From contig JAEYWK010000167.1 of assembly GCA_023431345.1 (NCBI GenBank), forward strand, positions 1-64,000: 64,000 bases of DNA, written 5' to 3'. Origin of the DNA: Pseudomonadota bacterium (GTDB lineage Bacteria > Myxococcota_A > Polyangia > Polyangiales > Polyangiaceae). The notes under the pieces were generated by a model. The model had not been told where the DNA came from, did not search any database, and saw nothing but the letters and a program-made list of their open reading frames with translations. This document shows positions 1 through 8,653 of this stretch, in pieces. The translations under genes were made by a program, and so were the position numbers. The number at the start of each line of letters is the position of its first letter. The stretch's first letter is position 1.

Positions 1-2
1 TC

Positions 3-146
3 GTTGTCCGTGCTCGGCTCGACCGCCGTCGCTACCCGCTCGGCAAGAAGGTCTCAAAGAAGGAACTGCGCGAGCTCAACATCGAACCCGCCGACTTCCA
101 CGGTGATTGGAACTACGTCGTCAAGCCTCGACGCCGCCCACGCTGA
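3..146 (+). CDS. ISAzo13-type transposase, C-terminal end only (cut by window edge)
   Basis: The frame entering from the left edge runs 47 codons to a TGA at 144-146. It reads ARLDRRRYPLGKKVS, then ELRELNI, then FHGDWNYVV just before the stop. That ending is characteristic of ISAzo13-family DDE transposases (known family ending: FHGDWNY plus a few residues). The catalytic core lies outside the window. Within about 20 bases of the stop begins the body of a protease that has lost its N-terminus, so the right end of the element should lie near 147-175. Its terminal inverted repeat cannot be tested here because the other end is not visible. The same DNA is open in frame 1, but that translation is low-complexity Ser/Arg/Thr and looks like noise. 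Confidence 0.72.
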   Translation, partial: VVRARLDRRRYPLGKKVSKKELRELNIEPADFHGDWNYVVKPRRRPR

Positions 147-150
147 TCGG

Positions 151-1245
151 ATGACTTCTGCATTCGAGGCCCCTAAGCAGACCGTGCTCACTGCCAAGCA
201 CTGCGTGCAGTTCTTCGAGAGCGACGCTCAGTACGGCTACAAGACCATGTTCGCGATCGGTCCGGATGCGTTCGCACCCCAGCGTTTGCTCGAAGTGGTC
301 GCGGTGCAGCGCGCGCCCGGCAACACGGGAGGTTTCGTCGGCTTCGGGCGCGACGTAGGCGTCATGCACCTGCTCGAGAAAGTAACCGACTTGACACCGC
401 TGAAGATCGGCACGCTCACCGACGCCAACATCGGCAAAAAGTACGTCGATATCGGCTATGGCGTGCGCGACAATACGTGGGCGTCGGGCACACGTCGGGC
501 GGGCAACGTCACGTTGCGCGCTCTCCACGGCAAGGTGTTCGAGGCCATCTTCGGCAGCTTCGAACGCTTCAAGACCTGGTACGAAACAGGCAGCCCGGAG
601 ACGCAGGCGCTGTTCCAAACCGGCCCGGTAGCTCCCGCTGCGTTCCTCCCGCTCGCGCGCTCGCTGTTCGCGAGCGGCGTCGGCCAGGACGCGGGCGCGG
701 CCGGCGCGCCCGATGATGACGGCCATGGCTCGGGCGGAGCGAGCGAGGGCGGAGCGGGTCCGGTCGGCGGTGAGGGTCCGGCGGTTGGCGGCGAAGGGGG
801 TTACGACCCCGACGAGTACTTGCGGTTCATCTACGATTCGACCGTGCTCGACGACGGGTACGAGGCCGTCGTCGGCGGCGCCGCCGGCGACGCCCAAGCC
901 TGCTACGGAGACTCAGGCTCGCCCATCGTGAAGGTGTCGTCCGCTGGAGTCATTACGGCCTACGGTGTCGTGTCGGGCGGCATGGGGTCGAGCAGTCTGG
1001 TGTGCGACTTCGGCGGGGTCGACGCCGTGTTTGGTCCCGACGTGAAGACGTTCCTCACCGCGGCTGCCAAGTGGGTCGACCCTTGTAAAGGTCTCTCGGT
1101 CGAGGGCGTTTGCAGTGGAACGACCGTGAAGCGCTGCACGAGCCCGAACGAGGGGCCGCGCCGCTTGGTCACCTTCAACTGCAAGAGCATCGGCCAAACC
1201 TGCGCCATTCAGCCGGACGGTACCGCGGGTTGCAGCGACCCGTGA
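151..1245 (+). pseudogene. Trypsin-like serine protease, 5' end lost at an insertion-element boundary
   Basis: The chymotrypsin-fold triad is visible: His in LTAKHC (codon 199-201), Asp in GRDVGVMHL (352-354) and Ser in GDSGSPIV (913-915). A Gly/Asp-rich insert (about 690-800) separates two parts of the domain, and a Cys-rich tail of about 55 residues follows the Ser region. What is missing is everything upstream of the His motif: no signal peptide, no propeptide and none of the first beta-strands. The open frame continues left into transposase DNA. The first ATG after the transposase stop (151) is given as the boundary by convenience, not as a likely functional start. The gene was probably a secreted protease truncated by insertion or by an element-mediated deletion. 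An assembly join is the other possibility. Confidence 0.7.
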
Positions 1246-1263
1246 GCAGGGGGCTGCCCATCC

Positions 1264-1422
1264 CCGGAATCTTAAGCTGCACCCACGCCCGCCGATTTCG
1301 GGTTTTGGCTTCGTTTTCGCTGCGGTCCGATGCTCACGTACCCACGTACGCTCCGCTTCGGTCCTCGCGAAAGCCTCGCCAAAACACCGAACTTGGCGGG
1401 CGGGTGGTCCTTAAGGTTCTGG
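1264..1422. repeat. Long imperfect palindrome (about 75-base arms) between convergent genes
   Basis: The arms are 1264-1340 and 1347-1422. The reverse complement of the right arm aligns with the left arm over nearly the whole length with scattered mismatches and single-base gaps. Shared blocks include CTTAAG, CCGCC, GTTTTGG and TTTCGC. The centre reads GTACCCACGTAC. It lies between the protease remnant and the lipoprotein gene on the other strand, so RNA from either side could fold into a very long hairpin. It may act as a bidirectional terminator, or it may be a dispersed repeat of the miniature-element type. No gene was recognised in 1246-1525. Confidence 0.7.
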
Positions 1423-1525
1423 CGATGGGGGGCTGCGTCACTCGTAGCGTCGAGGGCTCGAGCTGGTGGCCTCGCTGCCAGCTCGGCGAGCCGCTTGCGC
1501 TCGTCGGCGGACAGTCAATCGCTGT

Positions 1526-2368
1526 TTACGGTTCGCCGAGCCGGATTTTGCCTCGAAGATTACCCGTGGCGGGCGCGAGCGGGAGCAACTCCACCTGCCC
1601 ACCCGATGAGCAATACTGGTAGGTGGTCGGTGCGTTGATTCCGTCGTTCAACGTGAAGGTATGACCCGAAGTCGTGAACGTTCCGCTCTGAAGTGGTTCG
1701 AATGACGGGACGCCCAAACCCGAGGACTGCGTGAACGAGACGTCGCAGAGGCACGTTCCGTTCTGGGCCGATGCGCAGATTGCCGAGTCGTAGCCCAGGC
1801 TCATGATCACCGGACCGATTTGCTCGCAGCGCACTTCGGTTCCGGAGACGTTCAGGCACGTTTGCGGCAGCGTGATCTGCTCTTCCCCCGACGTGGTCGT
1901 CTGGTCGACGTAGGTGCCATCGGCGTTGGCGGTAAACGTACCCGCGACCGCTCGGGAGCCCGTGATCGGCGCGGTATTGCAGCCGAGCCCGAGCGTGGAC
2001 AGGTCGATAGAGCCAGTAACGTCCAGGCAAGACGAAGCCACGATCCAGCTTCCCGTGACATCACCGCCACACGCCGGCGCGGATGCGCAGGGCCCTCCCT
2101 GCTTTCCGCCGCTGCCACCGTGGCCGGTGGTGCCTCCCGAAGCCGCGGGCGGCCCATGCGTCGCGCTACCACCAGAACCTGGGTTGCTGCCAGCACCTGA
2201 GCCGGATCCGCCCCCGATTTTACCGCCGCCAGCGGCCATGCTCCCGCCGCTTCCTGACGCGCCCGCGCTCACCTGTCCCCCTTCATCATCGGAGATGAGG
2301 TCGGTCCTCGAGCAGCCCAGGAGTGCCAAAACACAGCTCGCCCATCGCCACGATCCACCTCGCCGCAT
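1526..2368 (-). CDS. Secreted lipoprotein, unknown function
   Basis: 280 residues. The N-terminus is basic, then hydrophobic, ending in the lipobox LALLGC, so it should be exported and lipidated. Residues about 30-95 are a Gly/Ser/Ala linker. The remaining 185 residues are rich in beta-type sequence (GTFTANADGTY, SGTFTTSGHTFTLNDG) with several Cys pairs. The pattern of short repeated strands ending in threonine and glycine resembles lipocalin-like barrel lipoproteins, but I do not recognise a specific family. The ATG at 2368 has a good ribosome site (GAAGG about five bases upstream). The gene stands alone, divergent from the glycosyltransferase operon and convergent with the protease remnant. 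Confidence 0.85.
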   Translation of the reverse strand: MRRGGSWRWASCVLALLGCSRTDLISDDEGGQVSAGASGSGGSMAAGGGKIGGGSGSGAGSNPGSGGSATHGPPAASGGTTGHGGSGGKQGGPCASAPACGGDVTGSWIVASSCLDVTGSIDLSTLGLGCNTAPITGSRAVAGTFTANADGTYVDQTTTSGEEQITLPQTCLNVSGTEVRCEQIGPVIMSLGYDSAICASAQNGTCLCDVSFTQSSGLGVPSFEPLQSGTFTTSGHTFTLNDGINAPTTYQYCSSGGQVELLPLAPATGNLRGKIRLGEP

Positions 2369-2567
2369 GAAACCTTCTTTCTTGCCGGCAGTGGCTCAGG
2401 GCACTCGGTTCCGTCACGCCAGCTCAGCCGTTTCGGTGGAAGGCTGCTTCCAGCTCATCCACGTAGATTCTCGCCAAATACGGCTGTCTCGGTGCACACG
2501 CCAGCTTCCTGAAATGAGCTGCTGCCGGCCGCGGCGCCATGGTAGGAGGCGGTTCGGGTCGATTGTG

Positions 2568-3758
2568 ATGAGTAGAGAAACCGTGGTGGTGTCGGTGGTG
2601 ATCCCCTGCCTCAACGAGGCGCGCTCGTTGGCTTTTTGTATCGACAAGGCGCTGGCCGCCTTCGAAAAACACGGTATCCCGGGCGAGGTGGTCGTGTCAG
2701 ACAACGGCTCGACGGACGGCTCGATCGACCTCGCGACCAAACACGGCGCCCGCGTCGTGCACGCCGAGCTCAAGGGTTACGGCCACGCGCTCCGCAAAGG
2801 CATCCAAGAAGCGCGCGGCGAATTCATCGTCATGGGCGACGCCGATGACAGCTATGACTTCTCCGAGACGCATCGCTTCGTGGCGAAATGGCGCGAAGGC
2901 TATGAAGTCGTCATGGGCAATCGTTTCAAGGGTGGCATCAAGCCCGGAGCGATGCCTTGGCACCACCGGTACATCGGGAACCCGGTACTCTCCGGGCTCG
3001 TCAAGCTGCTGTTCGGGACCAGCATCGGTGATTCGCATTGCGGCATGCGCGGCTTCACCAAGGCCGTCTATGAGCGGATGGACCTGCGCACTACCGGGAT
3101 GGAGTTCGCGAGCGAGTTCGTCATCAAGGCGGCCAAGCTCGGCAGCGCCATGACCGAGATTCCGGTGACGCTCTGGCCCGACAAGCGCGGCCGCCCCCCT
3201 CACCTCCGCAGCTTCCGCGACGGCTGGCGCCACCTGCGCTTCATGCTCCTCTACGCCCCGAACTGGCTGTTCTTGCTGCCAGGCGCGCTGCTGCTCGCGA
3301 CAGGGCTCGCGCTCGTGCTGTGGCTGATGCCAGGGCGGCGTTACATCGGCCACGTGTCCTTCGACATCCACACGATGCTGTTCGCGATGATGTTCGCGAT
3401 CACGGGCATGCAGATCGTCTCGATCGGGCTGTTCGCTAAAGTCTTCGCCTACTCGGAGCGGTTCAACCCGCAACAAGCGACGCTCGAGCGCTGGTTGAAG
3501 CGGATCAAGCTCGAGCATGGGCTGATCGTCGGTGGGGTGCTGATGTTGACCGGGTTGATCGGCGACCTCACGATCGTGTCGGACTGGGCGAGCAGCGGCT
3601 TCGGCGAGTTCGCCAAGTTACGCTCGGTGATCTTCTGGTCTTTGTGGCTGTTCCTCGGCATGCAGGTGCTGTTCTCGGCCATCTTCTTGAGCATGCTCGG
3701 GGTCAGCAGAGGCACGTTCCTCGGTGACAAGGAATTCTTGCAGCCGGAGAAGTCGTGA
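2568..3758 (+). CDS. Family 2 glycosyltransferase, dolichol/polyprenol-phosphate glycosyltransferase type, membrane anchored
   Basis: 396 residues. The N-terminal GT-A domain (1-220) has VVIPCLNEA, DNGSTDGS (46-53), the metal-binding MGDADDSYDF (Asp91, Asp93) and GDSHCGMRG (154-162), the pattern of polyprenyl-phosphate mannose/glucose synthases. Four or so hydrophobic segments follow (about 230-255, 265-290, 318-335, 352-378), so it should transfer a sugar from a nucleotide donor to a lipid carrier at the cytoplasmic membrane. ATG 2568 is chosen because the glycosyltransferase fold begins directly there; a longer open frame upstream is unrelated in composition. It is the first gene of an operon: its TGA overlaps the GTG of the next gene by four bases. 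Confidence 0.88.
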   Translation: MSRETVVVSVVIPCLNEARSLAFCIDKALAAFEKHGIPGEVVVSDNGSTDGSIDLATKHGARVVHAELKGYGHALRKGIQEARGEFIVMGDADDSYDFSETHRFVAKWREGYEVVMGNRFKGGIKPGAMPWHHRYIGNPVLSGLVKLLFGTSIGDSHCGMRGFTKAVYERMDLRTTGMEFASEFVIKAAKLGSAMTEIPVTLWPDKRGRPPHLRSFRDGWRHLRFMLLYAPNWLFLLPGALLLATGLALVLWLMPGRRYIGHVSFDIHTMLFAMMFAITGMQIVSIGLFAKVFAYSERFNPQQATLERWLKRIKLEHGLIVGGVLMLTGLIGDLTIVSDWASSGFGEFAKLRSVIFWSLWLFLGMQVLFSAIFLSMLGVSRGTFLGDKEFLQPEKS

Positions 3759-4684
3759 GCCAGGCGCTCAGCAGGGGTGACAGGGCACCCAAAAAGGTGC
3801 TGATCACCGGCGCATCTGGCTTCATCGGTCGCGCCTTGTGCGTCTATCTGCGGGGTCGAGGCTATGCGGTGCGCGCGCTGACGCGAGCCTCCAGCTCATG
3901 GACGGACCTGGACGGCGTCGAGCGCGTGATCGGGGATATGCAAGACCTCGAATCGCTCAAGGCCGCCACTAGCGGCGTTGACTGGGTCGCGCACCTCGCC
4001 GCAGCCAAGTCGGACGAAGCCGACAGCGACAAAACCAACGTGCTCGGCGCTCGCAACCTGCTCGACGCCTGCCGGGCGAGCGGCGTTGGCTTCATCGTCA
4101 ACGTCAGCACGCAATCGGCGAAGCTGCAGCGCAAGGGCACGTATGCCTTGACCAAACACGCGGCAGACGAAACCTTCCGTGAGTCCGGCTTCCCCGTCAC
4201 GACCTTGCGCTCGAGCCTCGTTTACGGAGACCTGACGGGCGGTGTCTTCGCGAGCCTGGTCAAGTTTGCCAAGCTGCCCATCATCCCCGTCATGGGCGCG
4301 GGCACCGCACCGCATTGGCCCATCCACGTCGAGGATTTGGGCCGGGCCATCGAGATCGCGGCGATGCGTCCGAGCACGCGCGGGGAAATCTACGAAGTCG
4401 GCGGCGCCGACCAAGCGAGCACGAATCGGCTCCTCGACATGATCTCGGAGCGCCTGGGACGCCGAAGCTTCAAGCTACACATCCCCGTCGCCCTCGGCTT
4501 GTTTATGGCCAAAGTCTTCTCGATCTTACCGCGGCCGCCGTTCACGCGCAGCAACGTGCTCGGCTCGAACGAGCACGTCACCATGGACGTGGCGCGGTTC
4601 ATCCACGACTTCGAATTCACGCCACGGCCCCTCACGCAAGGACTGAAAGAGCTGTTCGAGTCGGCGGGATCGCGAGCCGGATGA
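3755..4684 (+). CDS. NAD(P)-dependent epimerase/dehydratase (extended SDR)
   Basis: 309 residues starting at GTG 3755 (GTGA overlap with the upstream stop, implying translational coupling). The Rossmann motif GASGFIG is at residues 19-25. The catalytic YxxxK is Tyr130-Lys134 (TYALTKHAAD) with a preceding Ser/Thr stretch (NVSTQS). PHWPIHVEDLGRAI is typical of sugar-nucleotide or sterol-dehydrogenase-like epimerases. Substrate is unknown. Together with the glycosyltransferase and flavoprotein beside it, modification of a lipid-linked sugar or an isoprenoid is plausible. The exact reaction is not determined by the sequence. Confidence 0.88.
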   Translation: MSQALSRGDRAPKKVLITGASGFIGRALCVYLRGRGYAVRALTRASSSWTDLDGVERVIGDMQDLESLKAATSGVDWVAHLAAAKSDEADSDKTNVLGARNLLDACRASGVGFIVNVSTQSAKLQRKGTYALTKHAADETFRESGFPVTTLRSSLVYGDLTGGVFASLVKFAKLPIIPVMGAGTAPHWPIHVEDLGRAIEIAAMRPSTRGEIYEVGGADQASTNRLLDMISERLGRRSFKLHIPVALGLFMAKVFSILPRPPFTRSNVLGSNEHVTMDVARFIHDFEFTPRPLTQGLKELFESAGSRAG

Positions 4685-5094
4685 CGACGGAGGCCTCGCT
4701 GCTCCTCTCTTATGCGATGAGCGCCTCGGGCCGTGCCTGGCGTCCTGGTCCCGCCGAAGAGCAGACGTACGAGCGCGCGGTGAAGGCGCAGGTCCCGAGC
4801 TCGCACCAGCTCGATTCGCTGGTCTTCAAGTATCCCGCGTTGCTCGGCGGGCTCGACGTGGTGTCACGGCTGCTCTACCCGCGCTCGGTCTTGCAGCAAA
4901 AGTTGATCGTCGCGCTCGCGCTCGTGGAGTATCACCCCGCGTCCGCGCGTTGGTTGCTCCCGAGGGATCGCAGCCTGCTCGGCTGGACCTGGGCCGTCAT
5001 GCGCCTCTGCCTGCGGATCGCCCTCAAGCTGCTGATCGGCGCGCTGCTGCTGCTCTTCCGGCGCTTCTTGGTGAGAAATGTCGCCCCAGTTTGA
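4681..5094 (+). CDS. Small membrane-associated protein, unknown
   Basis: 137 residues. The ATG at 4681 overlaps the epimerase stop (ATGA), and the 3' end overlaps the next gene by 17 bases, so this is a real operon member even though it is unrecognised. The body is mixed and leucine-rich (LLSYAMSASGRAWRPGP, LVFKYPALLGG). The C-terminal 35 residues are one hydrophobic segment (LRIALKLLIGALLLLF) ending in basic residues, suggesting a single membrane anchor. The size and position beside a GMC-like oxidoreductase recall the small subunits or anchors found with flavoprotein dehydrogenases, but no motif supports that. Confidence 0.75.
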   Translation: MTTEASLLLSYAMSASGRAWRPGPAEEQTYERAVKAQVPSSHQLDSLVFKYPALLGGLDVVSRLLYPRSVLQQKLIVALALVEYHPASARWLLPRDRSLLGWTWAVMRLCLRIALKLLIGALLLLFRRFLVRNVAPV

Positions 5095-6694
5095 CGTCAT
5101 CGTCATCGGCAGCGGTCCTGCCGGAACCCACGCTAGCTACCCGCTCGTGCAGGCGGGGCTGCGCGTGGCCATGATCGACGGAGGCAATCAGAGCGTCGAG
5201 CAGCCTCCCTCGGCCGAGACCTTCGAGGAAGCGAGGCTCGCCCACGCCGATCAGCACCGCTTGTTCCTAGGCGAAGACTTCTCGGGAATTCCGCTCGACG
5301 CCATGGGCGTGGGCACGCGCGGGAGCATCGTGAGTGGACGACGCAGCTACGTCGTCGCCGATACGGACGCTTTGCTGCCGATACGTTTGAACGGTATCCG
5401 GCTGTTTCAGACGCTGGCGCGCGGTGGGCTCGGCGCGGTGTGGGGCGGCGTTTGCGCCTACTACGCCGCGGCGGAGCTGGAAGCCATGGGCCTCCCCGCA
5501 GCCGAAATGGAGCGGCACTACGACGTCGTCACGGAGCGCATCGGCGTCTCCGGTCCTCAGACACGACCGGGTATTCAACCGCCCTTTCGCGTCGACCATC
5601 ACGCGCAGCTACTGCTCGGCGCCTACGAGCGCAAGCGGTCCGCCTTCGACGAGCTCGAGCTCGGGCTCTCCCAACCCCACAGCGCGGTGCTCACGCGCGA
5701 GCTCGCTGGTCGCCGCAGCGCTGCGTATCGCGATCTGGAGTACTGGTCCGACACCGATCGCACGGTGTACCGCCCGCAGTTCACGCTGGAAGAGCTGGAG
5801 CGCCACGAGAATTTCTCCTACTTCGGGGGCCGCTTGGTCCAGCGCGTGCAGCAGCGAGCCGACGATTGCTGCGTCCACTCCGTCGCCGCCTTCGAAGCGG
5901 GCAGGGGTGGTCCGCCTAGCCTCACGGGCCGTCGAGTGATCGTGGCCGCGGGGGCCGTCGGCTCAGCGCGAATCCTGCTGCGCAGCTTGGGCTTGTATGA
6001 GAGGCCCATTCCCTTTCTCGGCAAGCCGCATTGGCTCACTGCCTGCCTCCACCCGCGAACCCTCGGCCGGGCCGGCGCCAAGGCACGGCTCAGCCTTTGT
6101 CAGCTGCTGCTATCGGACACCAAGCGCCAGCGTCCCGAAGATCATCTGTCGGCCGGCTACGCGCAGCTCTACAGCTACAAATCGCTGGGGCTAATCCGCA
6201 TGCTCGGCTTCGTGCCTGCCTCGGGGCCCGAAGCGCTGGGGCTACTGGCGCTGCTCGTGCCTTCGCTCGTCATCGCGGACATCCGCTTCCCGGTGGTGCG
6301 ACGCGCCTCGCGGTTCATGAAGCTGTGTCGCGACGCGGACGGGAGCGATTGGGTGCAGCTCGAGGCCAGCTCCGAGCCTGAGGAGTTTCGCGCCAGCCGC
6401 GACTCGCTCCAGCGCTTGACGTCCGGGCTCCGAGAGCTCGGGCTGCTACCGCTGAAGCGCAAAGAGCTCCCGTACGGCGCGTCGGCACACTATGGGGGCA
6501 CCATCCCGTGCGCGCCCGCTTCGGCGGCGGAGGTGCTCAGCGTGGACGAAAGCGGAAAGCTTCATCAGGCCACTCACATCTACGTCGCCGATTCGTCCAC
6601 GTTCCGTTTCCTCCCCGCGAAATCCATCAACATGACGATCATGGCCAACGCCAATCGCGTGGGCGAGCGCGTTCGCGACTCCCTCTCTTCGTGA
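5078..6694 (+). CDS. GMC-like FAD-dependent oxidoreductase
   Basis: 538 residues. The dinucleotide-binding GSGPAG (11-16) comes directly after the start. A C-terminal block with HYGGTIPC, then HIYVADSSTF and NMTIMANANRVGERV, matches the closing part of glucose-methanol-choline oxidoreductases, where the motif binds FAD and carries the catalytic His. The gene overlaps the small membrane protein by 17 bases, making it the last gene of a four-gene operon. The expected role is oxidation of an alcohol group on an unknown substrate, perhaps one carried by or transferred to a polyprenyl-linked intermediate made by the upstream genes. That link is inference. It is convergent with the membrane glycosyltransferase downstream. 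Confidence 0.82.
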   Translation: MSPQFDVIVIGSGPAGTHASYPLVQAGLRVAMIDGGNQSVEQPPSAETFEEARLAHADQHRLFLGEDFSGIPLDAMGVGTRGSIVSGRRSYVVADTDALLPIRLNGIRLFQTLARGGLGAVWGGVCAYYAAAELEAMGLPAAEMERHYDVVTERIGVSGPQTRPGIQPPFRVDHHAQLLLGAYERKRSAFDELELGLSQPHSAVLTRELAGRRSAAYRDLEYWSDTDRTVYRPQFTLEELERHENFSYFGGRLVQRVQQRADDCCVHSVAAFEAGRGGPPSLTGRRVIVAAGAVGSARILLRSLGLYERPIPFLGKPHWLTACLHPRTLGRAGAKARLSLCQLLLSDTKRQRPEDHLSAGYAQLYSYKSLGLIRMLGFVPASGPEALGLLALLVPSLVIADIRFPVVRRASRFMKLCRDADGSDWVQLEASSEPEEFRASRDSLQRLTSGLRELGLLPLKRKELPYGASAHYGGTIPCAPASAAEVLSVDESGKLHQATHIYVADSSTFRFLPAKSINMTIMANANRVGERVRDSLSS

Positions 6695-6775
6695 GCATCC
6701 TCGTGCCGATTGGGCCCGCGAGCGGCGCTCTCGGTCGCGCCGAGGCCGCGTCGGGGCGCTACGACGGAACCCGCT

Positions 6776-8464
6776 TCACGCTCGAGGCTCGACCTTCAGG
6801 ATCAGGAAGCTCCGGTCGTTTTGCACCGGCACGAGCCGCCTTCCGTAGATCTCGATGGGACGCTTACGCTTCAAGACTCGGGAGATGGCGCTGCGAAAGG
6901 GGTCGCTGCTCCCGAGCTTCCGAGGGTCGTAGCGCAAGTAATTCCACCCGTGCTTGCCCTTGGAAATGACGACGAAGTCAGCCCGTTGCAACACTTCGGT
7001 GCGCCTGGCCTCAGGCCGCACGTTGAAGTCTTGCAGGGCCATCGCGCTGCGGAAGAAGCCGGCGTCCTTGACGATGACGCTGTAAATGAGGTCGTCCTCG
7101 GTCAAGACGGCCGCACCGCGAAGCCGTTGGTTTTTGGCGAGCAGCGCTTCCGCGTCCTTCGTGTAGGTTCCCACGGCAGGGGGCTCCGGGAAGCGGCCAG
7201 CGATGACCGCTTCCAGCAGGACGCCCGCGAACAGCAGCGCGAAGCCGCCCCGCACCCAGGCGATGTTCGGCGACCAGGACGCGCGCGCCATCAGCCAACC
7301 GAGCAGCGCCGGCAGGACCACCATCGCGGTCGACAGCGCGACCGGAAGCGCCGCCAGCAGCAGGCTCGTGACGAATCCGAAGACGGCAAGCACGGCCAAC
7401 CCCTTGCTCCGCCTCGGGGTCAGCGCTTCACCGTCGCGGAAGGCGATCACGACTCCCGCCGCGCCGAAGCCAGCGATGAGAGGGACCACGAATTGAAAAT
7501 AGCGGGCTTGGTTCTGGCCCTGACCGATAGTCACCAACACCAACCAGAACAGCGGGATGGCTAGCAGCGACGCGTAGCTCCGCACCCGAGGGGCGCGCGC
7601 CAGCGCGTAGGCGGCGGGCAAGGCCAAGTACGGAAAGCCGCACTGGAGTGCGAGCTGATACACGGACTCCAAACTGAACGTCAGCACCGACCAGATTCGT
7701 CCCCAAACGTCGAGCGCTTGGCCGAAAACGTAGCCCGTCGCTGGCCCGCCAGCCCCGAAACGAGCCACGCTTCCCTGGGCCGCGTAGTAGGTCGCCACCG
7801 TGAATAGCAGCGTCGCGGCCGTGATGCTCGCGGTCACCAAGAAGTCTCGCCAGCGTGACTTGAGCAGCTGCTCGCTGATGGATAGCCAAAGTAGCACCGC
7901 GAAGGCTTCGAGCCGGACCAGAGCGGCCAGACACAAGATGAGGGTTCCGAGCAGCCAACGTTGCCGCGCGAACGCCTGCACTCCGCCCAGGAGCGGCGGG
8001 AAGAACGCGATCATCGAGCTGCCAGTGGTGTAGATGCTCGGTGTGGGCGTTGCGACCAGAAGATAAACTGCCGCAGCGCAGCCCGCGAACCAGCTACCGC
8101 TGACATCCCTCGCGATGCTGGCCACCACCATGACCAGCGCGGCCGCCGCGAGCGCGAACACGACGTGGATGAGCACGGTCGAGTCGAACAGGTTCCACGA
8201 CAGGTCGTGGGCAACGCCGAGCACCACGATCAAGGCGGGCTTCATCACCGAGGCGCCGATGCTGCCTACGAACTGGCGGTGAAAGAGCGATCTCCAGTAG
8301 CCGACCTGAGCAATGTTGTCTCCGACGATGGTGTCGAAGCTGCCGAACGGCACGCACGCCAGGAAAAACACCAGCGCGAAAAGGAACACTAACAATGAGA
8401 AACGGCGTTGCATCCACCCTCCAAAAAGCGGCGCCCACGGCGGTGGCGCGGGCTTATACGCCAT
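6776..8464 (-). CDS. Polytopic GT-C-like membrane glycosyltransferase
   Basis: 562 residues with about ten to twelve hydrophobic segments and a soluble C-terminal domain of about 130 residues. The first loop carries a short acidic element (FDTIVGDNIAQVGYW), as in GT-C enzymes that use lipid-phosphate sugars (PMT/ArnT-like). The protein resembles dolichyl-phosphate-mannose mannosyltransferase-type proteins of the GT39/GT83 kind, though no diagnostic motif is strong enough to choose one. It faces the operon carrying a polyprenol-phosphate glycosyltransferase, which could supply its donor. The start is the ATG at 8464; an internal ATG at 8413 (MQRRFSL) directly before the first membrane helix is an alternative. 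Confidence 0.75.
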   Translation of the reverse strand: MAYKPAPPPWAPLFGGWMQRRFSLLVFLFALVFFLACVPFGSFDTIVGDNIAQVGYWRSLFHRQFVGSIGASVMKPALIVVLGVAHDLSWNLFDSTVLIHVVFALAAAALVMVVASIARDVSGSWFAGCAAAVYLLVATPTPSIYTTGSSMIAFFPPLLGGVQAFARQRWLLGTLILCLAALVRLEAFAVLLWLSISEQLLKSRWRDFLVTASITAATLLFTVATYYAAQGSVARFGAGGPATGYVFGQALDVWGRIWSVLTFSLESVYQLALQCGFPYLALPAAYALARAPRVRSYASLLAIPLFWLVLVTIGQGQNQARYFQFVVPLIAGFGAAGVVIAFRDGEALTPRRSKGLAVLAVFGFVTSLLLAALPVALSTAMVVLPALLGWLMARASWSPNIAWVRGGFALLFAGVLLEAVIAGRFPEPPAVGTYTKDAEALLAKNQRLRGAAVLTEDDLIYSVIVKDAGFFRSAMALQDFNVRPEARRTEVLQRADFVVISKGKHGWNYLRYDPRKLGSSDPFRSAISRVLKRKRPIEIYGRRLVPVQNDRSFLILKVEPRA

Positions 8465-8588
8465 GAGCTGGAGAGCCGGTAGTGCTCGGCCCCCCTAGCT
8501 GGGGCTCGAGTACCACGGTGGATGGAATCGCCTCGAACCTAGGGGGAGCAGCTCGGCCCCGCGGCTGAAAGCTGCCCCCGCCCGACAC

Positions 8589-8612
8589 CGAGCGCCATGA
8601 CCACGGCGCTCG
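8589..8612 (-). terminator. Perfect 8-bp hairpin after the oxidase fusion gene
   Basis: CGAGCGCC and GGCGCTCG form a perfect stem with an 8-base loop, about 40 bases beyond the stop of the 1746-residue protein on the minus strand. There is no U-tract, which is common in GC-rich genomes, so termination is inferred from position and stem only. Confidence 0.5.
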
Positions 8613-8653
8613 ACGGCCTCACGCCCGAGCACGCGAGCCGTGCGCGGCCCGAG

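Noticed and set aside
4..150. Frame-1 reading of the left edge as the N-terminus of the protease
   Set aside because: Ser/Thr/Arg-rich without signal peptide, while frame 3 of the same DNA is a convincing transposase tail.
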